DNA from: Mya arenaria
Taxonomy: Eukaryota > Mollusca > Bivalvia > Myida > Myidae
Reading direction: 5' to 3'
NCBI RefSeq assembly: GCF_026914265.1
Contig: NC_069129.1
Location: 20,507,945 to 20,571,944 of the forward strand
DNA length: 64,000 nt
A model generated the notes under the pieces. It had not been told where the DNA came from and searched no databases. It worked only from the letters and a program-made list of their open reading frames with translations. Positions 33,871 to 45,800 of the stretch are shown here, one piece after another. Each line of letters opens with the position of its first letter. The stretch's first letter is position 1. The translations under genes were made by a program, and so were the position numbers.

Positions 33871-36800
33871 ATGTCAGCGACTGCTTTAAGCCTCTCTGGT
33901 AGGACGTTGGGTGCCGGAGAATTGCAGAGAATCAAAGAGAAGGGAAAGCAATGGGCGGTGTTACATGGTAAGCTGAAAATATTTATACTTGACTTCATGA
34001 CCTTTCTTAAAGCTGAACCCTCACAGATTTACCGTCTTTTATTTTTTGTTTTTGAATGAGCCAATTTTTGAGTAAATATGTAACAACCAGTGATATAAGA
34101 CTGCTGACAAAAGATCGGATCACAGATTTTCATATTTCTGTTCGAAAAATCAATTTTTGAACATAAGATAAAAACCTGCCATCTTATTTTAGTCAGCAGT
34201 CTTATATCACTAGTACATGCATTTTTCGCAAAAAATGGCTTGTTCCTAAAATAAAAAAGCTGTCAAAACGTTCAATCTGTAAGAGTGCAGCTTTAATTGA
34301 TTTTATATCATTATTAGGCTCTATTTCCAATATTTTGAAAAATATATTTTTCTCAATTTATGTGTAAAAACTGCCAATGAATTTACTTTGAAAAACATGG
34401 TCAATTTTGAAGAAAAAAATCACAAATATAAGGCTTTGATCTCTTATCTCTAACAATTTTTTATGTGTATGTGACAGTGTTACAGTTTAGCAGTCATGGT
34501 TCAAATTTGAATGTATTTCTATCATGCATGAACAAACATAATTATCCTTGATATTTTGTCTTCATTTTTTTCCCACCTTCAATGGTTTACCCGAGTGTAT
34601 GACTTTGCATTAATTCATCATAATTTGCATTTCATTTTTGGCTTCACTAGTACATAATACGAGACATCTATTCATGTAATGTATTTATTTCACCTTTCAG
34701 TATGATAAGTTTGTATGGATAAATGTATACAAAATATAGAACATATACTCTTCAAAATAAGTTAAGGACCTCAAAGAGAAACTGATCAATCTTAATTATA
34801 AGGCATGCATATCTGTATAATATAATTTTATATAATATAGTAATTCTTTACATTTGGGGCATCAGTTTAAATTGTACCACCTTAAATTCAACATTATTTT
34901 ATACTTTTTTTCCACTGGCAGAAAATATGTTATGCTTAATGTATATTTGGCAAATAGAATATGGAAACCTGTGTTTTATAAACTTTCAAAAATATTTGAA
35001 AGAATTTGTTAGCATTTAATTTTCTTAACATGTTTCTGTTATACAGCACAGGGCTTCCATTAAGAATTTGAAACTGGAAGTATGAACTTCCAGTCAATCA
35101 ATTTTGGAAGTTTTACACTGAAATGTGGAAGTTTAAGTCTCCCGAATACAATATCTTTTTCAACTATTTTTCAACAAGTACATTAAAAATCTAATAATTT
35201 GCAACTTTAACTTGCCAAAATCACAGACTTATATTGTATTAATTCATTTTACTTAAACAGTTAAACTGATTGAAATTGTGACCATAAAAGTAATATTGAC
35301 AAAAGGGTTTGAATTTTGAAATTCCAAGCTTTCAACTTTGGAAGTTTTCTTCAAAATTATGGAAGTTTTTGTACTTCCAAAGAATCATATTTGGAAGTTT
35401 TAACCCATTTCTAAGGAGTAATATACTTCCAAACTTCCTTTAACGGAAGCCCTAACAGCAACAGTTAATTTAACTTAGACAATGATTTTCCTAACACTTG
35501 CAATGAAATTAAACAAAAGAAAATTACATTGAGCCCATGTTCTAGCCAAATCTTTAAAACATTTTTTAAAGCTGTTTTTATTTACAATATTAAATCTCAA
35601 AAAATCTATGTTGAAGGTCACATGTATTTGAGTATGCGCAATTTTTCATGAAAGTCTAGTTGGTGCAGTTTTAGTTTGAAGGTTTTTTTTTCTAGTATTT
35701 TGGAAAAATGATCTATATCTTTGGAATTGGGAATTTTCAAGTCATTTTTTTACAGTATTTTTAAATAGTTGTGTAGGTTTAATACACTCAAATATCTTTT
35801 TACCATTGTGGGTTTTTTAGACCTTCGAACAATATACTTCAATTTACTATATTGAAAATTGAAATTCATTACTATGACCACGAACCTATAAACCTTCAAA
35901 CATATTCATTGCTTATAATACATGTGACAAGCCAGTCCTGACGGAAATTAATGGAGATCGCAGATTGAATTACTGGCAGTAATTGCTGAGTGCAGGCTTT
36001 GATTGTGGGTAGATTATTATTCATTATCATTTCACAGATATCAGGCAGTTTTCAATCCATGGTTTATAGGTCCGTGCCTTAATACTGCATGTAGTGTTGT
36101 CTCCATGGAGGGTGACAGGCGGTCTAATGATATTTATTGATGTGGTGTGCAGTTGGCCTTAAACACTGAACATCCCATATCAGGTTTATGTTCGTGGTCA
36201 AGAAAAAAATGTGTAATTGGCAAATATTGCAAGGCTGGTAGGATTCATAAATGAGTGAATAATATTTTGATTAGGTGCAGTTAATTATATTTTTTATTTC
36301 ATATCATTTTAATCCTCAGCTGTGGTTATGCGACCCCAGAATGATCCAGGTTCAAAGTCACATGTTGAATATGCCCCGATGACATTATTCCCGAGCCCAC
36401 TGCCACGAGGTGTCCTAGCAGAAGCAAAGGCGTTACAACCCTACTTCAACCGGCTCATACACCAAGTGGCACATGACCATGAGTACCTTTGGCATTGTCT
36501 ACACAAGTAAGTGAACGTCTATTTAATTCTATTAGGTTCTATTGATTTGGGCTATGGGACACTGCCTACAAAGTTACAAACTAGGTGTTGACTGTACTGT
36601 ACTGTTTTATATAGTCCCCTAAAATATCAGTTATATTTTTATTTTTATTTTGTTAGTTTGTATTTTGTATGTTCAAAAAGCTTTAAAGCTTTATACTGAA
36701 TATAACTTGAACACTATTCCCCAATGATGAAAATATTGTTCGTACATAAAGCCTAATATTTATTTCTAGCTAACATGTACCTACCCTTCCTGCTATTGAA

Positions 36801-39800
36801 CAAAATGTATCTACAATCAACTTCAAAATGTACCTTTTGAGTTTTTTTGTGCAATTCTATACAGAAATGTCCATGGTCATATTGTATACATTACAGTGTG
36901 GTAAAGGTGGATGACTATACTCGCAGACTCTGGGACATCTATACCACAGTCAGGAAGGAGGGCAGTGCCCAGGTATTGCATAAAAGTTTAAGTTTTATTA
37001 CATATTATTCGTCTGTTTTTCTAAGAAAAAAAATATAATGTTGGTTTAACCACAACTTGTAGACTACTAGGATGTCTATAAAACAGTCAGGTCCAAGAGC
37101 AGTGCTCAGGTTGGGCCTTAAAGACCACAACATTTGGTTCGGGATACCCGACCCTTCACAAAATAGTTGTTGTTGTTGTTGAGTTTATAAAGGTCTGCCC
37201 GCGCCCTATAATGGCTGCATTATGGCTTGACCCTGTCACATCCCCAAGTGTGACTAAAACAGAAGTTTGAAGCCAAAGGGGGAGTTTTACTCCCATCGGT
37301 TGATGGGATATTCGCCAAAGGAGTTATTTTGTATCCAAAGTGCCCAGAAACCGGCGATTCACGAAATAGGCGCCAACCCTACAGTTTTATAGTCAGCTGG
37401 TAAAACAAGATATTTAAAAAATAAAATTAAGTGTGTGTTTTAAAATGCAGTTTAAACCTTTTATGCTTTACACAGAAGATTACTTCAATACCATTTTGCA
37501 ATGATGATAATAATGTTCTTGAATTAAACCAATAAAAAAAAACAACCTACCCTTCCTGTTTTTGAAAAGATGAAACTTTAACCAAACCATTTATTTTTTT
37601 GGCCTAGGCATCAGAAATGTTGCTTTAGTAGATTGTCAACTTGTTGGTTTTAAGAAGCAAATAAGTTTTGGTTTTGTTAAAGCTTAAATTGGTGTCTTTA
37701 TTGTTGTTGTCACTGTTGGTGTCTTGCTAAAATTTTCGTTTTTGCACCGCCAAAATTATTGAAGATTTTCATGAATCTCATGTTCACCTTGACAATATGC
37801 ACATGTGTATCAAATCCCCTAATATCTCTGGCTAAATATTTGTTAAAAATATGTCTCTTGTTGAAATATGAAACTGAACGAGTGTTGGCATCTAATTGCT
37901 ATGGTCGTGAAAGCTAGTCGGTTTTTTGGAAGTAAAAAAGTTCAGGCACAAAACATGTAAAACTGTATATATCGAAATGAAGTTTTGTACATTTCTTGGG
38001 TACATTGTGAATAATTTATCACTCATAATCAAGCCTTTTTTTCTTCATAATTATTATATACATGTAATATGATTGTAAAATTCCTTTATATCAAGCTAAA
38101 ACTAAATTGAATGAACAATATCTGATAATTATTTACAGCCGTTGAGTCTGGGATTGATTCGTAACGACTTTATGTTGGACGTCAAAAGTAGCTGCTGTGA
38201 AATTCAGGGCATGCCACAATGTCTTGAGCTTCGCCAGATAGAAATCAACACAATCGCATCAAGCTTTGCTGGCCTAGCTTCGGGAATCTGGAAGGTACAC
38301 AGGTATATGATAGAAAATGCTAATTTTTTAGATTTATCTGAAAGGTGTCTGCCATTTTAAGCTCACATGGCCCCAATTTCTTGACACTTTTTAAGCTTAA
38401 CTGGCTAATGTAGCTTATTTCAATTTCAAAAATATATATTTCAATTTGATTTTAATAAATGAAAAAAGGTTTATTATAATTTTTAATATCATGAAAATAA
38501 TTCACATTCAAAGTAAAAAAAACTCTTACTGAAGTAAATATAGCTCAAATTATAGAAAACAAAATTAGTGAGCTTAGCTTAATCATGTAAGAAAGAACTT
38601 GAAAAGTTTCGTGAAATTTGGGCCTGATTTTAGTACTTTGTTTTGAATATCATAATGAGTCTTCTAGATGGTGTTTAGAAGAGAGGTCCGACTAAATTAT
38701 GCATAACTTCCATGTTTTTATTGGCATGCCTTTATATTGCAGGTTTACAATGGCACAGGCTGGCATAGAATGTAAACCAGAACAGGTAGGCCACTTTTAT
38801 TTGGATAAAGAAAAAAATATAAATGATTTTATGCTTTTCAGTAAAACATCATGATATTTTCACTGCTGATATTTTCATGGCTGATATTTTCATGGCTGAT
38901 ATATTTACTGCTCTTACACAGCTTGGTTTCTGTTGTTTAACAAAAGAATCACTTTATCAGTGTTGACTTTGCCAATATTTTTTTTAAAGGAATACATGAA
39001 TAAGACTCTATCTTTCTCAAAAAAAATATATAATTTTTTTTTAATGCTATTTAAATCAACACTTTCCTTGAAATTTAAGTAAGAAAAAACAACAACAGAA
39101 AAATTGATGAACAAATCAAAATTAATTCACTGGTGAACATTGAAAATTATATTTTCCTCCACTCATAAAAAGTTTGCTATCAGAGATTACTTGTCAAAAA
39201 TAAATTTGGATCCTACACCAAATTCTGTGAATATTCTCTGTATTTTTCATGAATTTTATATTTTTATCGCTGCATGAAATTTATTTCCCTTGACATAAAT
39301 GTCAAGGGAGAAAAATTACATCTAGACTGTCTAAGAGGGCTGGTTTGCCCCTGCAGTTAGCCACCCTGGACAGTGTTTTACCGCAATATAGACCTTTCTT
39401 TTGGGGTCAATGCAATATCGTACTGAAGCAACATTAAAATTTGTATGGCTTTGACATGTTTGCATTGAACCTATAAACTGACATTTTACCTGCAGTTCCA
39501 TATAGAGAACATATTTGTAGAGAAATTAAAAGGGGAAAGTGATTTCTCAATGTGTTATATTTCTTTCAGATACCGGTAAATGCACCTGCTGAAGGCATTG
39601 CGAAGGGTCTGTTGTCAGCATGGGAACACTATGGCAATCAGAGGTTTGTGTTGATCTAATTACAGTCATATGTTAATACTGGTCCTAGAAGGTTCATCCA
39701 AAGGAGGTCATTTTCTCGTGACCTTTTTGTCAGCCAATCAGATGTTTACTTACAACAAGTCTGTATATATGCGATAGAGTTAAATTTAGCCAATATTTCA

Positions 39801-42800
39801 CTGGGATTCCAAATGTGATTTGAATATTTAAAATAAAACCTTTGAATATCTGCGATGTAGGTTCGAATCTTGCTTCATTTTTATGTAAAAATATATAAAA
39901 AAACAACAACATTAAAAGCACACTTTTGCCAGTCAATTTGTGTATGATTTACATTTTTTTTAACATTGATGTAACCTATTATCCAATTAACTCCAAAAGA
40001 ACACAGACTATCAGTTGTGCATAATTTCTTATAAGCTGAGCTATAAAAAGCATATTTATAGTTTAACAAGTTCCAACGGGTTGGAGTCAGATTTTATCTT
40101 AAGTATATTAAAGATTATATTTGTAGTGTTATACCCCCTGAAAAATCCCAAATAACATAAAAATGTTTTGTTCTGCAGGGCTACTGTTCTCGTTGTAGCC
40201 TCACTTTTAAACTTGTTTATGTATGTCAAATAATATTTATAGTATGTTGATTTGAAATCCAATGGAAAATGCCTCTGATGAGGATATATACCCAAATCAT
40301 CTTGTCATGTTATTTGCTTATAAAATAATGTCTTTTTCTTTAACATAAAAGGTTTTTTGCCTTTTTTTAGCAACAAATCCATCATTGATTGATAATTTTT
40401 TTCCAGTGCATCAGTTTTATTTGTTACAATGGAGGTTGAACGGAATGCCGTGGACCAGTGGTGGCTGGAGTCCCAACTGTTCTCGCTAAGCCACAATGTG
40501 TGTGTGCGATACACAACACTACAGTATGCATACGAACATGCCACGTTGACAGATGATAAAAGATTATTGCTGTAAGAAGTTTACTTATTAAGATTTTGAG
40601 TATATTGTAAGTAATGAATTATTTTATTCTATTTTTATTGTTTCTGTAAGTAGTACAGTGGAACCTCGCTAAACCGGATCTCCACAAAACCGGAATCCTC
40701 GGGATACCGGACTTTTTTCAGAGTCCCGATTTTTCCCTTATACTTTTCAATGTAAAATAATCCCCACAAAACCGGAACCTCGGAATTCCGGATACCGGAC
40801 TAAAAAATCGAGAAAATTTGTTAGTTGTCAACGTAATTTTACCTCGCAAAACCGGACGTTTATTTGTTCAAACATGTCAAAATGATTTTGTGTATTAGGA
40901 ATTCGCGAATCGCGTGTCACTTTGTCACTTTGTTTTGACAGCCGGAGCGTCGTTAAATATTGCACCTTTGATGTTGTGATAACTCGATAATCGATAATGA
41001 TGATTCCGCTGTGGATTGACTGCCGCGCGATAATCAAACGTTAATCAAACTTGTGAAAATAAAAATTGATTGAGACATTAATTTGTTTGTTGTAGATAAT
41101 AAAGAACTAGAAACGGTTATTAAGTGATCATTTTGGGGGGTTGTTTTATCTAAAGACTTCTATGAGTGAATCAAATTAGAGCGGTGCGTTGATTAAAATA
41201 TCAATATACTTAACAAGCATTAAATTACGCGAGTTGTTTTATTTTTTTTTGACTCGGAAAAAAGATGATTATAAAAACGCAGAAATATGTTTATCACTTT
41301 TGCATGTGCTTTAATCATGTCTCAACCTCCGTCTAAACTTACTCCGTACATCAAATCCTCACTAAACTGGAATCCTCACTAAACCGGAAATTTTCCCCGG
41401 TCCGGACCTTGTCCGGTTTAGTGAGTTTTCACTGTAAAATGTTGAGTATTTTAAGTCCTGTTACAAAATATAATGTCGCAAATAACTCCAAAAATATTCC
41501 CCCTTAACTTATTAAACTTATTAGGAAATGTTGGTCAGCATATTCCATACATGCCATATCCCCCGGCGGGGGGAAAAATCCCTCGGAATTTCGACCCATC
41601 CCCTGGTCCCCAGGACCATGATGACTAAGTCCAAAAATTATTGTATTTTGAGTGTATTTCTGTATTTATTCTTATATTATAAATGCAGATATTGCGTAAA
41701 TTTTCGTCGCGCATCCCCTGGTGTTATATCAAAGTCCCCTGGAATTCAGACAAAAATCCCCTGGGAAGCCTCTCAGAAATATGGCATGTATGATATTCAA
41801 TTCAATTGTGCACCTTTTGTGACATATCGCAGTGTCTAGCAAGAATTATGGCCCTTTAATAAATGAAAAAAATGGTCTTTAAAAAATGTGTTACATATAG
41901 CTCTAAAGGTATTGCACCTTCACTGATGAAACTTCATAGGAATGTTTGTCTGCTTTGTGAGTGCCAAATCTTATTTACATTCCACTTGGTCCAACAAGAG
42001 TTATTGCACCTGACCAAGTAAATATCACAGATCTGCAAGATCTTGTTTGGCATGTAACACCTAAATTATTGTAACTACTATAATGAAACTTCCTAGGAAC
42101 GTTAGTCAGGATGTGCTTTTGTGCACCTGCCATATCTTTCATTAATAAATTCTGCAACTCAACATTTAACCATTTCTTTGTCAAGGCGGTGTCTGGTGTT
42201 TTTCATCATACTGTGATAGCTGTAGTGTTTTTTCTCAATGTAGCAACCCTAACTAGTAGAATACTGATTTAAAATCACGAGTTGATATGAATATGTGGTT
42301 TAATTACAGTGATGGAAATGAAATTGCTGTGATATACTATCGGGATGGCTATGCACCCACACACTACCATTCAGAAAAGGTAATTTAACAATTATACCGT
42401 AATAATTATAAGCACCCTCTGAATTCCATTTCCATTTTGGTAATTGGAAAGGTTATTCTAAAGAGGAACATTCTGATCAGATTTGCTGTAAAGAGCAATG
42501 TCTATCTCATGTAGAATTGTATTTGTTATTTAAACGTTTCACAGGTGTGACTTGAACACATCAGAAAATATTTTAACTATCACGGTCACTTACCACACAG
42601 TCTTCATAAAATGCACCTGACCGAATGCCCGAGGTTTAATGAAAATGTTTTGAGTCTATTGAAATTCAGTTGCTGCAGGCCCTTTTGGCCTGTACTTTGT
42701 TCATTGTACGGTAACAGTTAAAACAACTGAAATAACCTAAAAGTATGAGTTTAATTATTCCACATGCTCAATTGGTATGTGCTCAAAAAATCATTTCACA

Positions 42801-45800
42801 TACACAGAACTCATTCGGTAGACCTCAGTTTATTTCCCAGTCTGGCAGCAATTTTGTGACAATGTTTTATTGAATGTGATGAGACATGTATATTTTATCC
42901 CAAAGTTCAAGCTCAACTTTAGAAAACTTGCTGAGTTGAATATTTTTGTGTTTTGAGCTTGCCTGTTTTTTTAAAGAAAAAAAGATTGTCAGATTCTCTG
43001 TGTCCTTGTCGCGAGCATTGTGCGAAGACCTCAACTTGGCCATAACTCAAAAACCTAATCAAGATATTTGAATGAAACATTATGTACACACTCCCACATG
43101 TATAGCAAGTTTCATAACTCCGGCTTTAATAATTTTTCTATTTAATAAATAGAGTTGTGCCCCTTTTTGACTGAAAAAACAACACCGATGAGTGTTTCAC
43201 AGTGCTCATGTTACTTTATAATCCAGGAATGGGATGTCAGATTGATATTTGAGAGATCAAAGGCAATCAAGTGTCCATCCGTCCACCTACAATTGGCCGG
43301 ATGCAAGAAGGTGCAACAGGAGTTAGCCACCCCTGGTGCTGTCGAGAGGTTTATTAAAGACAGGGAAGTGTGTAATGGAATCAGGAACACATTTGCTGGG
43401 CAGTACACATTGGATCAGGTGAGATTTTGGCCCGAATTTCTTGAAACATCTTTTTTTTAGAACTGATTAAGCTAGGCTTGCTATTTTTGTTTTGGTATAA
43501 TTTGTATGTGTATTTACATTCTTAAGTGGTTTTGGACTATGAAATATTATTATCGTTACGATGATCACGATTAACTAATTTTCATTTAGTTAAATCAAGA
43601 TTAAGTAAGAAATTGGATTAATATAAAAAGCCTCTTAAGCTTTAGAGTAATTGGGGCCTGGTGCTTCTGTGTCTTAATACAATTTAACGATTAGTATTTA
43701 AAGTGTGCACTGTTGATTGATTGAACAATATTTCAATATACTTAGTAGGTGACCATTTCATCAAGATTCTTGGAAGTAATTTTGCATTTTCAACAGTAAT
43801 ATTGCACTGTTCTTAGGTTTGAGAGTATTTCTAAGATGCTTGATAATAGCATTATTTATTTTTTTATAAATCCATGTATCAGTACTCAGCTTTCCGCCAC
43901 CAAAGCAAAAAACAAGCCAATAGCAAATACTGTACATTAAATACCCCCACAAAACCATCCCCAATATGTAACAAATTTATTAAATAAATAGTCAATAATG
44001 TTATAAATTACAAAGGTAATTATACTTTTGCTTTGTAAATTTCATACTTATTTACACTGCATATTTTGATTATGTATAGGGCCCAGAAGGTGACGCAAAT
44101 GCAAAGATGGCCATCAACGATCCCAGTCATTATGTACTCAAGCCTCAGAGAGAGGGAGGAGGTATGTGTTAGGATTAGTTGGGCTCAAACCTCAGAGGGA
44201 GGGAGGAGGTATGTGTTAGGATTAGTTGGGCTCAAACCTCAGAGGGAGGGAGGAGGTATGTGTTAGGATAAGTTGGGCTCAAACCTCAGAGGGAGGGAGG
44301 AGGTATGTGTTAGGATTAGTTGGGCTCAAACCTCAGAGGGAGGGAGGAGGTATGTGTTAGGATTAGTTGGGCTCAAACCTCAGACGGAGGGAGGAGGTAT
44401 GTGTTAGGATTAGAAGGGCTCAAACCTCATAGAGAGAGGGAGGAGATATGTGTTAGGATTAGTGGGGCTCGAACCTCATAGAGAGATAGGAGGAGGTATG
44501 TGTTAGGATTAGTGGGGCTCAAACCTCATAGAGAGAGGCAGGAGATATGTGTTAGGATTAGTGGGGCTCAAACCTCAGAGGGAGGGAGGAGGTATGTGTT
44601 AGGATTAGTTGGGTTTAAACCTCAGAGGGAGGAAGGAGGTATGTGTTAGGATTACTGGGGCTCAAACCTCATAGAGAGAGGGAGGAGATATGTGTAAGCA
44701 TTAGATGGGTTTAAACCTCATAGAGAGAGGGAAGAGGTATGTGTTAGGATTAGTGGGGCTCAAACCTCATAGAGAGAGGGAGGAGATATGTGTTAGGATT
44801 AGTGGGGCTCAAACCTCAGAGGGAGGGAGTAGATATGTGTTAGGATAAGTGGGGCTCAAACCTCATAGAGAGAGGGAGGAGGTATGTGTTAGGATTAGTG
44901 GGGCTCAAACCTCATAGAGATGTAGGAGATACGTGTTAGGATTAGTGGGGCTCAACCTCAGAGGGAGGGAGGAGGTATGTGTTAGGATTAGTGGGCTCAA
45001 ACCTCAGAGGGAGGGAGGAGATATGTGTTAGGATTAGCGGGGCTCAAACCTCATAGAGAAAGAGAGGAGATATGTGTTAGGATTAGTGGGGCTCAAATCT
45101 CAGAGGGAGGGAGGAGGTATGAGTTAGGATTAGTGGGGCTCACCTCATAGAGAGAGGTAGGAGATATGTGTTAGGATTAGTGGGGATCAAACCTCAGAGG
45201 GAGGAAGGAGGTATGTGTTAGGATTAGTGGGGCTCAAACCTCAGAGGGAGGGAGGAGGTATGTGTTAGGATTAGTGGGGCTCAAACCTCATAGAGAGAAG
45301 AAGGAGATATGTGTTAGGATTTGTGGGGCTCAAACCTCATAGAGAGAGGGAGGAAATATGTGTTAGGATAAGTGGGCTCAAACCTCAGAGGGAGGAAGGA
45401 GGTATGTGTTAGGGTTAGTGGGGCTCAAACCTCATAGAGAGAGGGAGGAGATATGTGTTAGGATTAGTGGGGCTCAAACCTCAGAGGGAGGGAGGAGGTA
45501 TGTGTTAGGATTAGTGGGGCTCAAACCTCAGAGGGAGGGAGGAGGTATGTGTTATGATCAGTGGGGCTCAAACCTCAGAGGGAGGGAGGAGGTATGTGTT
45601 AGGATTAGTGGGGCTCAAACCTCATAGAGAGACGGAGGAGATATGTGTTAGGATTAGTGGGGCTCAAACCTCATAGAGAGAGGGAGGAGATATGTGTTAA
45701 GATTAGTGGGGCTCAAACCTTACAGGGAGGGAGGAGGTATGTGTTAGGATAAGTTGCGCTCAAACCTCAGAGAGAGGGAGGAGATATGTGTTAGGATTAG

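Noticed and set aside
37140-37400. Segment with a GTT microsatellite and a CTCCCATCGGTTGATGGGA hairpin in GSS intron 3
   Set aside because: It looks like an interspersed repeat, but there is only one copy in the window and no ends or target duplication can be seen.
44066-45627. Open frames (44066-44266, 45406-45627) with repeated LKPQREGGG
   Set aside because: They are translations of the minisatellite and of GSS exon 10 read into the intron, not separate genes.
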